DNA from: Limnanthes douglasii subsp. nivea
Lineage: Eukaryota > Streptophyta > Magnoliopsida > Brassicales > Limnanthaceae
Length of the DNA stretch: 64,000 bases
Direction: 5' to 3'
NCBI GenBank assembly: GCA_036936605.1
Contig: JAUPFV010000003.1
Coordinates: 102,185,278 to 102,249,277, forward strand
Part shown: one piece after another, positions 22,091 to 32,582 of the stretch
How positions within the stretch are numbered: the first letter of the stretch is position 1
Layout: each line of letters begins with the position of its first letter
Program-made: the position numbers and the translations under genes
The notes under the pieces: generated by a model
What the model was told of the DNA's origin: nothing
Seen by the model: only the letters and a program-made list of their open reading frames with translations
Database searches by the model: none

Positions 22091-22620
22091 CAGCAAACAT
22101 TTGTATTAGATATTTATATTTAGTTCATATATTTCTATCTTATATATGGTAATGCAAATCCATGATAGTTTCACTGGTTCCGCACTATTTTTTGTGTTCC
22201 AAACTAAAAATGAAGATTTAAGTCTGATTGTAATATTATGGTACTAAAAATGAAGATTTAAGTCTGATTGTAATATTATGGTTTTTGCAGCTGGACATAT
22301 CCCACTACTTACATAAAGAAATGAGTAAAGATCGTGGGTATGAAAAGAAAAACAATTACAGTGCAACCTACATCTTAAAAGAAAACTGTGAACATTGAAC
22401 TTTTGTACTAACCCACGTAGTTGAACTAGTGAAAGTCGAACGACTCAATTTATCCGCACGGTTAAACACTAATTTAATTTCTTAATTTAATTTGTAAGAA
22501 ATCGTGACTTTTGCAAAATATTGGAAATCACGTGATATATATATTGTTTATGCGGTTAATTTTATATTCTTTTAGTTTCAAAATAGTCGATGGGTCAAGA
22601 ATTCTCACATGTATTAAAGA
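22091..22620. other. Spacer; no gene seen
   Basis: Gene-free AT-rich DNA between LINE1 and the minisatellite. It contains one perfect tandem duplication, listed separately. Confidence 0.6.
22203..22282. repeat. Perfect 40-bp tandem duplication
   Basis: The 40-bp unit starting actaaaaatgaagatttaag occurs twice back to back (22203-22242 and 22243-22282) with no difference. The identity suggests a recent event. Confidence 0.9.
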
Positions 22621-23145
22621 TGGTTTAAAACGAAAGAGATGCGAAACGTGTTATTTAGTATGTATGGATAGATATGAAATACGTTAATTTTTTTAGACCG
22701 ATAGATGTAAAAAATGTTTTTTATAGATGCGAAACGTTATTGTTTTTTTGTATTGTAGATGTGAAACTAGTCTACTAAAAGCGAAACAATATACTCAGAA
22801 ACATGTGTAAAATATATTTATTTATTTTTAAATCAAAACATATCATGAATGGTACTACTTTTGTTTGTCTTAAAAAACAGAACCAATAGTATTTTTGGAT
22901 TTTTTTAGTTACAGTTTAAAAGATACAGATTCATAAAATTTTAATTTTATACAATAAACGAATAAAATACGAAACCTTCTTTGTTTTGCTAGATGAGAAA
23001 CCTTCTTTGTTTTGCTAGATGCGAAACCTTCTTTGTTGTGTTAGATGAGAAACCTTATTTGTTGTGCTAGATGCGAAACCTTATTCGTTATGCTAGATGA
23101 GAAACCTTCTTTGTTTTGCTAGATGAGAAATCTTCTTTGTTTTGC
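22620..23145. repeat. 26-bp minisatellite, left part
   Basis: From 22971 on, units of 26 bp (cttctttgttttgctagatg plus agaaac or cgaaac) repeat about six and a half times. Upstream, 22620-22970 has scattered degenerate words of the same kind (agatgcgaaacg). The array is interrupted at 23145 by MULE2 and resumes at 30356. Confidence 0.85.
23137..23145. repeat. MULE2 target-site duplication, left
   Basis: ttgttttgc, identical to 30356-30364. Nine bases is the standard target duplication of Mutator elements. The copy lies within a minisatellite that itself contains this word, so identity alone is weaker evidence than usual, but the junction with the inverted repeat is exact. Confidence 0.85.
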
Positions 23146-23492
23146 TGGCTAAAAACCCTGGTTAGTCACGGGTGTATGACACGTGTTACATTCCTGCCAC
23201 TAAGCTTCATTCGTCCCCAAAACTGATCATCGGTCTCCAAAAACGTTGCATTTGTGCCATTGGCGCGTGCAAATGAACTAGGAGCTGACACGTGGCCTGC
23301 CAAAATACCCAGCTTTCTGTACATACAGCCCTCCTTACTTTTCTTCCAAATACACCCTTGTCGATGTATTTACCGTATTTACTTAAATTTTTATCTTTTA
23401 ACCACTTTACTTTAGCACATCCCACCCATTTAACTATTTACCCGACCCATCTTCTTTAATTTCACCCAAATATAACCCATCCACTACCATCT
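23146..23492 (+). repeat. MULE2 left terminal inverted repeat
   Basis: Starts (T)GGCTAAAAACCCTGG and matches the reverse complement of 30009-30355 nearly base for base until CCACTACCATCT. It includes GACACGTGT, a G-box-like core CACGTG, at about 23178-23186. A minus-strand frame at 23207-23425 lies in the repeat and has a mirror copy at 30076-30336; both are by-products of the repeat. Confidence 0.9.
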
Positions 23493-23893
23493 TACCCGAT
23501 CCATTTGTTAATTGCACCCAAATCCTTATCTGACCCAATTGTGATTTCCCCCCAAATCTTACAACCCTAACATTTTCCCTCCTGAATTCTACTCTTGGAA
23601 ACTCAACTAACGATAGCCATTCTTCCCTCCCCACTAACTATCTTGCTCTCTCTCTCTCTCCCTCTCTCCCTTAATCGTGATTCCATCTGCTATCACATTT
23701 TCTCACTCAATGACTCTCTAAACCCTAGGTCACTCACCCACTGCCCCTGAATGCAAACCGAAGTCACTCACCCACTGCCCCTGATAACCCTAGTTCGTTG
23801 TTCGTCCTTGTGGCCATCCATTTCTGTGACACCGTAGTTCGTTGTATCCTACTTTCCCCTAATTGAAAACCCTAGGGTTTGGTTAGGGAAACA
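23493..23893 (+). promoter_or_regulatory. MULE2 transposase 5' leader
   Basis: Pyrimidine-rich sequence (ctctctctctctccctctc at 23645-23668) between the left repeat and the ATG. The phrase cactcacccactgcccctga occurs twice (about 23731 and 23764). No TATA box was recognised. Confidence 0.5.
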
Positions 23894-24281
23894 ATGGCGA
23901 AAGCTTCTTACCAAGGTTAATTTCTACTACAATATCTGTCTTTTGTTTAGTTTATTTTTTATAGTGTCATTTGTTAGTGAATCGTGTTCTAATGAGTGTT
24001 TTTTATGATTTCAGCTGCTAACAAACACCTTTTTGCTGTGGATTATCATTATAATGGGAAGATTAAAGGAAAACGGGTTTTGAAATACGTTGGAGGGAAG
24101 TCGACGACTATCGACTTCATAAACCCAGACAAGTTCTCCATCATGGAGCTCCATGAGATTCACTCACTCACTGATGCAGCGGAATCGGGTGACTATTTCC
24201 AGTTTGCTTACAAGCTGCCTGGTTCGAATCAGAAAATCCATCTAATCAACAATGATGCAGATGCTTACGCAATGACCCCAG

Positions 24282-26294
24282 ATGTTGGATGACACCAGGT
24301 TAGTGACGATATACTTAGACAGGACACCTCCTTTAGATATTGTGTCTCCTTCGAAATGGAAAAATAAGCGAGAAAGAGTGCCAGAAACAGTGCCTATAGT
24401 TGACGTAAAGGGCACCAGTAGCATCATACTTACGGGTAAACCTATAGACATTCGTTCAGGTCATGGTAGAGACGATGTTCAATCTGATTTTGTTGAAAAG
24501 GAATTTGAAACAAATGTTGCTGATGAAAATGAATTTGTCTCAAATGTTGCTGTTGAAAAGGTGTTTGAATCAAATATTGTTGTTGTGGTAGATGATGGTG
24601 CACCTGTTGAAAATAATGATGGTGCACCTGACTCTAATGCTGTCGAGAAAAATGCAGAGGGTGGTGCTGATCATAATGCTGTTGAGAACAATGCAGATGT
24701 TGCCTACGATGAAGCGCTTGAAAAATTCATCGATGAAATGTACGATGAGTTCTACCTGAACAAAAAAGGTTCTGGTGAAAGTGATGGGTTAGACGGTAAG
24801 GGTAATATTAAGGATGTAGATAGGGTAGATGTTGAGGATGTTGAGGATGTAGATAGGGTAGATGATAATGTCGTAGATGATGGTGAAACTGTTACAGCTA
24901 GTGTGCATGATGATAGGGTAGATGATGGTGCACCTGGTTTGATGGTCGATGAGAATAATGGAGAAGGTGGTGTTGATCCTAATGATGTTGAGAACAATGC
25001 AGAGGTTGACTACGATGAAGGGCTTGAAAAATTCATCGATGAAATGTACGATAAGTTCTACCCGAACAAAAAAGGTGCAGAAAACAGTCTTGAAGGTTCT
25101 GGTGAAAGTGATGGGTTAGACAGTAAGAGTAACGATGAGTTAGATGGTAAGAGTGATGTTGAGGATGTAGATACGGTAGATGATAATGTTGTAGATGATG
25201 GTGCTCCTGTTACAGCTGGTGTAACTGATGATAGGGTAGACGATGGTGCAACTAGTTTGAATGATGAAATGGTAGATGTTAATGTGGTGGTTGGTTCAGA
25301 TCGCGGTGTCGATAAGGATATGGTAGAAGACAATTTGAATGTAGATGTAACTGAAACTTTGGTGGCTAGTGCAGATCGCGGTATTGATATTGATAGGGTA
25401 GAAGACAATTTGAATGTTGATGTAAATGAAAATATGGGGGCCGGTGCAGATTATAGTGTTAATATTGATAGGGTAGAAGACAGTGGTGCTGAAGCAAGTA
25501 TAGAATGTGGAGGTGTGAAGGCTAGTATAGAAAATGATGGTGTTGGTGATGCAGTCAAGGGTGTAGTTGACGTTGATGGGTCTGCTGATGGAGGTGGGGG
25601 TGAATATGGGGGCCAAGATAGGGTCGAAGATGTTGGTTTGAATGTGGAGGAAGAAGGGGGTCAAGGTGGGGGTCAAGATGGGGGTGCTGGTGATGGTATT
25701 GAAGGGTCTGGTCAAGATTTTGGTACGAATGTAGAGGCAGAAGGAGGTCAAGGTGGAGGTCAAGATGAAGGTGCAGGTGATGGTTTAGAAGGCATTGATG
25801 CTTCTTTATTCGATGGTGTTGACATGACACAGTTTGACGAGGTGCCTGCTCAGCTAACACAACCTGCTCAGCCTTTTAATGACTCTGAGGACAGCAGGGA
25901 TAGTAATTACGGTCCAGGGGAGTACAGCGAAAGTGGAAGTGAAGATAATGAGATATGTTCAGATGGGAGTTTAGAAAGCGAGTGCAGTACAGAGGAGGAT
26001 TTCGTCAGTTCAGACAACCTAACTAGCCCCGATACGGAAGAGGAAGATGAGGTTATTGCATCTAGGAGGAGTAGGCCTAGGAAGTTTAAACCAAAGTTGA
26101 GAACATTCAGGCCACCAACTAAATTGAAGTACCTACAGTTGACAGTTGGTCTTGAATTCGCGTCTGCCAATACATTTAAAGAGGCTGTCAAACAATACAG
26201 CATCAAACAGCATCGTAGCGTGAAGGTGTACAAAAACGGCAAAATGAGGTGCAGTTATAAGTGTAGCGAAGGATTTTTTGGTAAAGATCACTAG
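24282..26294 (+). pseudogene. MULE2 transposase segment with long acidic repeat region (670 codons)
   Basis: The longest open frame in the window. Residues about 60-560 are rich in Asp, Glu, Val, Gly and Asn. A unit of roughly 110-120 codons occurs twice: both copies contain LEKFIDEMYD(E/K)FY followed by NKKG and GESDGLD, near 24710-24810 and 25020-25130. After residue 560 the sequence changes to EEEDEVIASRRSRPRKFKPK and GLEFASANTFKEAVKQYSI, the conserved MULE entry block. An acidic spacer between the N-terminal domain and the MuDR zinc finger is common in this family, but its function is unknown. Confidence 0.8.
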
Positions 26295-26550
26295 GGCAAA
26301 GGCGTACCCTGCGAAGTCGAGAGCTCTCAATATGATTCTCGGTGATGACAGAATTCAGTTCAGGAAGCTCAGACAGTACGGTGAAGAACTTTTACGAACT
26401 AATCCAGGTTCTACGGTTGCTATCAAGTGCAATGATTCAGTCTTCGAAAGAGTTTACGTCTGTCTGGAAGCGTTGAAGAAGGGGTTCGCTGCTGGTTGTA
26501 GGCCAGTTGTTGTGTTAGATGGCTGCTTCCTGAAAGGGCCTTTCGGGTGA
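26278..26550 (+). pseudogene. MULE2 transposase: start of catalytic domain
   Basis: In another frame from the preceding part: VKITRAKAYPAKSRALNMI, then EELLRTNPGSTVAI, FERVYVCLEALKKGF and VVVLDGCFLKGPFG. The first catalytic Asp (DGCF) is present. The frame ends in TGA where relatives have a second Gly (GPFGGQ). Confidence 0.85.
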
Positions 26551-26606
26551 CAACTGCTTGTTGTCGTTGCTGTTGACGCCAACGATCTTGGCAGTGGTTT
26601 CTGGAG

Positions 26607-27530
26607 TTGTTGGCCTTTAATATTAACATTCAAAACCAAGGAAGCTTCACTTGGATTTCAGAAAAGCAAAAAGGTCTTGCCCCGGCCTTGAAGGAGTTGT
26701 TCCCTAATGCAGAACATCGGTTTTGTGCTCGACATCTATACGCCAACAAGAAGAAGCTGTTCCCTGGAAAAGAAGAACATGTACTGTTTTGGGCTTGTGC
26801 GAGGTCGTCGTTTGTACCTGAATTTGAGTTTCACATGGCAGAGATGAGAAGGTGCAACACAGGTTGTCATGACTGGCTAGCACAAAATCCGCTATCTGAG
26901 TGGAGTAGAGCTCATTACAGAGAAGATAACAAGTGTTTCATGCAAACATCGAATCTGGCAGAAACATTTAACTCGATTATCTTAGATTATAGATCTAAAG
27001 GGGTAATAAGTTTGTTGGAGGGTATAAGAGAGCAGATAATTTGTAGAATTGTAAAGAAAATGACCCAGATACCAAAGTGGGATCAACCTATATGTCCTTC
27101 TGTGTATAAAAAACTTACCAAGAACTACAAGCTTGTCGGTGACTGCAATGTTCTTCCTTCTGGTGGACCCAAGTTTCAGGTGGAAGAGAGAAGGGTTCAA
27201 TATAAGTTTGTGGTTGACTTGGAAGCATGGGAATGTGCCTGCCATAAATGGCAGCTCTCCGGCATTCCTTGTAGTCACGCTGTTGCTTGTATTTGGTTTA
27301 TCAGTGGCAACCCGGTGGATTACGTGTCTAAATGGTTTCGTGTGGCTACGCAGAAGGCGATTTTTACTAATATAGTTAACCCAATTAATGGATACCAGCA
27401 TTGGCCGATGAACCATCTTCAACTTGTCCAGCCTCCACCATTTATGATAGTACGAGGAAGGCGACAAACTGCTAGGATGAGGGATCCTTCGGAGAGACTA
27501 CAACCCCCTTTGCAAGACACTACATCTTGA
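26607..27530 (+). pseudogene. MULE2 transposase: catalytic domain end and SWIM finger (307 codons)
   Basis: WISEKQKGLAPALKELFPN stands where relatives have ISD(R/Q)QKGL, so the second catalytic Asp is Glu. It continues with AEHRFCARHLYAN, EWSRAHYRE, NLAETFNSIILDYR and the SWIM finger CACHKWQLSGIPCSHA, then GYQHWPMN and RRQTARMRDPSE. The TGA at 27528-27530 is in frame with the following zinc knuckle, so it cuts off the C terminus. Confidence 0.9.
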
Positions 27531-28600
27531 GTGACATGGTTGTCTCGGAAGTACAATACAGCCCATTGCTCCAACTGTAAGGCACGAGGATATAACAAAC
27601 GAAGGTGCACCTCTACTCCCGGTCAAGCAAGTGTTGCTGCCACTTCCACAGCCAATACTCCTTCTGCGCCGGTGAGTCTTCTATAACAACATTTTATTGG
27701 TACCTCTGTTTATGATGGTTGTTGATGTTGTATATTCTTTGTAACAGGTTGCATCCACAACCCCAACACCTGCTTCTCAAACTCCAAGATCTACTGGATT
27801 GCCGGTAAGTTTGAGATGGTTGTGGTTTTATTTTCATGCATCTGATGCTTGTGCTTGTGGTGACTGCTTTGTTTGGTTGAAAGAGCTCCATATACTTTTA
27901 TTGCTGTTTTTGATGTTATCTCTCTTGTAACAGCATGAAGGAGCCTCTATAGGGAGTCAAGGGACATTAATGCCTGATGTAAGTTCTGTCTCTTTGTGTG
28001 GTCCAAATTTACTTTTAAAGTTATTATCATTTGTGGTCCAGTTGGTTGAGCTGTATAATGGTCCTTTTATTGGGTATTCCCATTACTTTAACATTTACAT
28101 TCACTTTTTTTTTGGTTGGTGTGTGTGTGTGAACAGGGTAGTGTGATCCACTGTTTTGAAAGAAGGGACAACTCCTTGACCAGACACACTACCCCACCTG
28201 TAAGATTCCCACACTTTATATATTAAAGTGATTTTGTGATTTGTCCATTGTCTAGCACAGTTGAGGTTTTATAATATATTTTAAATTGCAGGATGCTACT
28301 ATATATTCCTCTCAAAATAGTATAAGTTCACCACATAGTAGTTGGGTTAGTGGAGGAAGTATACAGGGTTACAAGGACGCTCTGAAGGTGGAAAACAGAG
28401 GTAAAAAGAGGAAGCTACCTCAAACAGTTGGAGGTCATTTCAAGCAGCCCATGGTAGGTGGACCTTTATTATCTGCACCTCGTTTTTCTGCTGCGGCAAC
28501 ACATGGTGCTGCAGCAGCTGCTGGTGGGTCTGTATCAGCAGCTTCAGGTGGATCCACCGGGAAATCGGGCAACAAAGCAGTGGCAACTGGTGGTTCATAG

Positions 28601-29435
28601 GCGTCGGTGGAAGGAAGTGGTAATCATGTCGTTAATATTACCCAACCACAAGACTAGGTTAAGGTGTCTTTTTTGTGTAGACAACCCATGTTCTGGGTTT
28701 TTTTTTTGGTAATATGCTCTATGTTTTGCACAACATAATAGTTCTCTATGTTACAATGTTGGGTGCTGTTGTTTAAGAACTGAAGACTGAATTTCATGGT
28801 TTATGTAATCATGGTTTATATTCTGTAGTAATCTTTCTCTTTGTTTGTGGCTCATTGTTTTTGTCGTGTACTCACTCTTGGTTTTGTTTAATCACATATT
28901 TTGTTACTGGTTTTGTTTAATTTCATGGTTCGTGTTTCATGGTTTATGTGACTGGTTTTGTTGATGTTGGTATGGAACTTTAGCTGCCAGTGTGGTGATG
29001 TTGGTTTTCTTTCATGGTTGATGTTGTTTAATTTCATGGTTCATGTTTGTAAACTGAATACTACTAATTGGTGTTATTTCATGCGTAAATTACAAACACC
29101 ACAAATGCTGCATTTACTTGCTTACCCAAATTACAGACACCACAAATGCTGCATTTACTTGCTTACCTAAATTACAGGTCTCAAATAAATTCATAACAAT
29201 AAAAACCAATACCAAAACCACAAATTTCAATTCAATCACATTCCATTCAAATTACAAACACTTACAGGTCCCAAATCAATTTATAACTACAAAAACCAAT
29301 ACCACAACAAGAAATTTCACTTCAGTTACGTTTACATTCAGATTACAAACACTGTAATTGACATTAACTTTAATAATTTAGCAGACACACTGACAAAATT
29401 ACCTACGCCTGACTCAGTCTACTTAAACACAGAGA
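28601..29435. other. Spacer between the convergent genes of MULE2
   Basis: AT-rich 3' sequences. It has a 41-bp tandem duplication at about 29088-29169 (acaccacaaatgctgcattt in each copy) and a diverged 85-bp tandem duplication at about 29174-29350 (caaatcaatttataac-like). The words tttcatggttt recur at 28795-29045. The 70- and 79-codon frames here run through these repeats and are not genes. Confidence 0.6.
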
Positions 29436-29854
29436 CTAAAAACACACAATCACCAACAAACAGAAACCTAAACATATAATAAGAACCCTAATTATCCAGT
29501 TCTTCCTTTCAATCTCTGCTTCCATCTTTCCACATTGCTTCAATAGATCGTTAATCACGGACTGCGACCTATTGTTAACCCCTGGATTGATCCATCTAAA
29601 GTATTTGTAGTATTGACCTTTCTGAGTAAATAAAAATCAGTTAAGAGGTGACGAAATAAAATAACCAATGAAGCCATACATAACTTGGTTCACTGTCAAA
29701 TAGAACTCACCCCGTAATTATAACATCCACTGAATCTTCTGCCAGGATTTGGGACTATCCATGCCGTTTTTGTTATGCTTGGTAGCCCACATTCACAAAA
29801 CCCTAAATTAGATGGGTGTTTTGAGTGTTGATAAGTACTGGACGATGTTGACAT
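29436..29854 (-). CDS. GRF-type zinc-finger protein with C-terminal membrane anchor, second gene of MULE2
   Basis: Two exons on the minus strand: 29854-29711 (48 codons) and 29621-29436 (61 codons plus TAG), joined across a GTGAGT...TTTACTCAG intron (29622-29710) in phase 0. The whole 109-residue frame is open. Residues 20-44 hold FCECGLPSITKTAW and NPGRRFSGC, the GRF zinc-finger signature 'C.CG......T...NPGRRF..C'; after the intron YYKYFRW completes it. The usual fourth Cys before (Y/F)F.W is missing. Residues 65-88 form a Leu/Ile/Lys/Glu helix, and the last 20 residues (RVLIICLGFCLLVIVCF core) are strongly hydrophobic with a short tail, like a tail anchor. Small plant proteins with GRF, coiled coil and C-terminal hydrophobic helix are a known type. 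It would be driven by the right terminal repeat. Molecular function is unknown. It was found by reading the strand, since each exon is short. Confidence 0.8.
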
Positions 29855-30008
29855 CGTTAGGTTGGTTGAAGATAGAAAATTCGATTAGGTAAAGTAGCAA
29901 GGGTTTGTAGAAGAAATAAATATCAGAAGGTGGCTATGGTGGAAAGTGAGAATTAGGGTTTGTGAGAATTCAGGAAGCTGTCTATGGTGAGTGATGAAAA
30001 TTAGGGTT
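29855..30008 (-). promoter_or_regulatory. Leader of the GRF gene
   Basis: Short stretch between the start codon of the GRF protein and the right terminal repeat. It contains several copies of the words ccctaattttc/aaccctaa on the minus strand. No TATA box was recognised. Confidence 0.4.
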
Positions 30009-30355
30009 AGATGGTAGTGGATGGGTTATATTTGGGTGAAATTAAAGAAAATGGGTCGGGTAAATAGTTAAATGGGTGGGCTGTGCTAAGGTAAAGTGGT
30101 TAAAAGGTAAAACTTTAAGTAAATATGGTAAATACATCGACAAGGGTGTATTTGGAAGAAAAGTAAGGAGGGCTGTATGTACAGAAAAGCTGGGTATTTT
30201 GGCAGGCCACGTGTCAGCTCCTAGTTCATTTGCACGCGCCAATGGCACAAATGCAACGTTTTTGGAGACCGATGATCAGTTTTGGGGACGAATGAAGCTT
30301 AGTGGCAGGAATGTAACACGTGTCATACACCGGTGACTAACCAGGGTTTTTAGCC
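30009..30355 (-). repeat. MULE2 right terminal inverted repeat
   Basis: Inverted copy of 23146-23492, ending ...CCAGGGTTTTTAGCC at 30355. Only scattered single-base differences are visible, which suggests a fairly recent insertion. Confidence 0.9.
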
Positions 30356-30440
30356 TTGTTTTGCAATATGAGAAACTTTCTTTGTTTTGTTAGATGCAAA
30401 ACCTTCTTTGTTTTGCTAGATGAGTAAAAATAATGTAATC
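30356..30440. repeat. 26-bp minisatellite, right part, with the MULE2 target duplication
   Basis: ttgttttgc at 30356-30364 is the right target duplication. About two and a half further 26-bp units follow, continuing the array broken at 23145. Confidence 0.85.
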
Positions 30441-30488
30441 TGCCGTTTATATTAGAGTAAAAATAATGTAATCTACCGTTTATATTAG
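30423..30488. repeat. 33-bp tandem duplication
   Basis: The unit starting agtaaaaataatgtaatctg occurs twice (30423-30455 and 30456-30488) with one difference. Confidence 0.8.
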
Positions 30489-30639
30489 AGTAAACCTTAA
30501 TTAAAAATTCTAAACAAATTGAGAGCTCAAAGTTTATTGATGAAGTTGGAACTATAGAAGTAATCCACTGTTTTTATTAGAGTAAAAACTAGATGTAAGT
30601 TGAAACCATCCATAGAGTTTTGTGGTCTTGAACATTTTT

Positions 30640-31219
30640 CCGTAGAAAACACCGACAGTGTAGCTCTTTGGCACTCCGATCTAGGTGTAGTATGCGTGCA
30701 ATAACTTCATTTTAGGTTTAAAATTGTATGTAGCTCGAAATCGCTGCTTGTGTGCACCGCACCGCCACCGCAACAACACATGCCATTTAGGATGTCTATA
30801 TGGGTGGAAATCGGATTTAGTTTTGTTAATATCAACCATTTTGTCCATGGAAGTATTTCGTTTTGTGTTTGACGTTTTTTTTAATAATGATTCATCGTCA
30901 TTTTCATATGTTTTTATTTGTTTGTATAACTTTGCATTGCTGTTGAAACACTTAGGTATGCATCATATGTGCACAACCTAAGTGTTTTTACTTACAATTA
31001 ATTTGATAAAATTTGTTTTTAATGAGCTTAAGTGTTTTATTAACTTTTAATGTTATATAATCGGTAGTCGAATAAAGATAACCTACATGAATTACTTATA
31101 TAAAAAAACCTTCAAATAACATAGTCTGCATATACAAAACCAAACCATCCATATTACAATAAAAAAAGTAACATTAGTCCTAAAATGAAAAACATAGTGT
31201 GGAATAGAATCAATAACAT
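30640..31219. mobile_element. OTU-MULE short copy S1
   Basis: The first 280 bases match the end of the OTU region of copy 1: on the plus strand SMSIWVEIGF-like sequence leads to NINHFVHG near 30815-30855. The second part (31000-31219) matches the 3' tail of the PMD gene. The rest of the element is missing. It is 75-85% similar by eye to S2 at 32583-33226 and like it appears to be a deletion derivative. Confidence 0.65.
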
Positions 31220-32490
31220 AGTCATTTGGATGAGCTGTTGAAAGGTTTAGCAGTTTCTTTCATCTGCATTATTTTGGAGGATGCGTGGCTTTTGGCATCC
31301 TAACCTTTAGGTCTTTTTTATTTTTCCCTTGAACCTTTTTAAACTCTCTCCCGTTATCAGGCTTCTTAGGTCTAGGAGTACAAGGGAGACTTCCTATGTT
31401 GTCTTTGCTTGGAGAGTTTCTTTCTTCAGCAACATAGTCAGTTTTTTTATTCAATGTAAAGAGACCTCCATTTTTTTTATTATTTGAAAGGATTCAATAA
31501 TATGAGAATCATTCACTATAATTGTCAATTCTTGAGTTATTAGCAGCAAATTCTTCATTGTTTTTGTCAGTCTGAGTATCTGTTATATTATTTTCTACTC
31601 TTGATGGTAGATCTTTATTTTTAATCATCTTGTTTTGATCTTTGATAGTGCAAGGTCCAGCGCATCTTGAAGTATGATCAGTGGATGGTGACTTAACAAC
31701 AATTGAGTTTTTTTCCTGGAATGTAAGATCTCTTGATTTTGAGTAGATTTAGGGACATAAGAAGTATCATAAGTTGTATTACTTGTGATTGTGTGATTGT
31801 GTTGTTGTTGACTCATTTTTTTACAATCAGTTTGGGCCATATCTTAGGTGATAGAAATTGTGACATTAGGCAGGAAAGGGGCTTAAAAAATTATTGCAAG
31901 AACCCTTCTTCATCTCCAAGGCTAATCCAAATCTTTTTTCTCAGTTCTTTAGAAAGATCCATTTCCAACCAGATCTTACAATAGTTGAACCTTACCCTAA
32001 TTCTAAGAGGAACCGAGATATATAAAAGAGAACCCAATGTTTAACCTATTGCTCTGATAGTTTCTTCCTTGAACATATAGTTTGATAGGTTAGGTAGGCT
32101 AATCTAAAATGGAGATATAGGACTTTCATAGTTTGGATTGAAGAATAAAGTTCATTTTAGAATCCTCATTGTCTTAAACCTAGCTTTCCATACGTTTCTC
32201 TTCAAAATTTTCTTGATATCTTCTTTGTAATTGAATTCAATAAAGATATGTCGACAATCCAATTGAAAGATATTGTATTCACCTGAGAATTCGAAACTGT
32301 CCAGGAACTTCTTTATGGTTTCCAAACCCGGATTACCTGCAACAAACTTTCCAATTAAGGTTGTTCTAGCAATCAACTCTAGCTTTTCTTTATATCTTAC
32401 TTCAAATTTGATTACGATGTGGTCTTCTTTCTTCTGGATTGAAATATTTTCTTGGTGGACTTTCTTTCTCAATATGAATAATATGTAAAA
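31217..32490 (-). pseudogene. LINE ORF1 fragment
   Basis: On the minus strand 32472-32152 encodes a DUF4283 segment (IARTTLIGKFVAGNP, LDCRHIFIEF) close to LINE1's ORF1. The end of ORF1 lies at 31454-31269 (NIGSLPCTPRPKK; LINE1 has GSLPCTYD). Alignment continues through a 40-base stretch to CCAAATGACTATG, which corresponds to the ORF1 stop/ORF2 start overlap of LINE1, and ends there. No ORF2 sequence follows. A genuine LINE copy truncated at its 5' end would keep ORF2 and the poly-A tail; this piece keeps neither. Confidence 0.75.
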
Positions 32491-32582
32491 AAATAAAAAC
32501 TTATATAGATTTTTCTATAAATAATATTAAATGCTTTGTTCAAGAAACAAAAATGGATGCTGTAAGAACACATCTCTGTGTA

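Larger units (their letters stand above)
23894..28600 (+). pseudogene. MULE2 transposase (MuDR-type), inactivated
   Basis: ATG at 23894; exon 1 23894-23915, intron 23916-24014, then a long coding part. Exon 2 begins AANKHLFAVDYHYNG, the typical N-terminal domain of plant MULE transposases. After an acidic region come VYKNGKMRCSYKC, KITRAKAYPAKSRAL, the DDE region (VVVLDGCFLKG, first Asp at 26518-26520; ELFPNAEHRFCARHLY; NLAETFNS), the SWIM finger CACHKWQLSGIPCSHA and a zinc knuckle CSNCKARGYNKRRC. Breaks: a one-base shift near 24280; loss of roughly 60 codons after CSEGF at 26270; TGA after GPFG at 26548-26550; a small deletion with shift near 26590; Glu in place of the second catalytic Asp (26661-26663); TGA at 27528-27530. 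The 3' introns are 27672-27746, 27805-27933, 27979-28136 and 28200-28291. Confidence 0.85.
23146..30355. mobile_element. MULE2: complete Mutator-like element, 7.2 kb
   Basis: Long terminal inverted repeats (347 bp), a 9-bp target duplication, a MuDR-type transposase gene on the plus strand and a convergent second gene on the minus strand. Both genes start close to a terminal repeat, which would supply the promoters. The transposase gene is disabled by several changes. The second gene is open. Confidence 0.9.

Noticed and set aside
23207..23425. A small protein-like frame also present at 30076-30336
   Set aside because: Both copies lie in the terminal inverted repeats; the frame is duplicated with the repeat and has no support as a gene.
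24271..24300. An intron instead of a frameshift between the first two MULE2 coding parts (CACCAGgttagt looks like a donor)
   Set aside because: The upstream frame already stops before this donor, and the frame that continues through it is the conserved one; a one-base shift is simpler.
24752..25860. Several 80-155 codon minus-strand frames rich in Ser, Thr, Leu and His
   Set aside because: Reverse-strand shadows of the Asp/Val/Gly-rich region of the MULE2 transposase.
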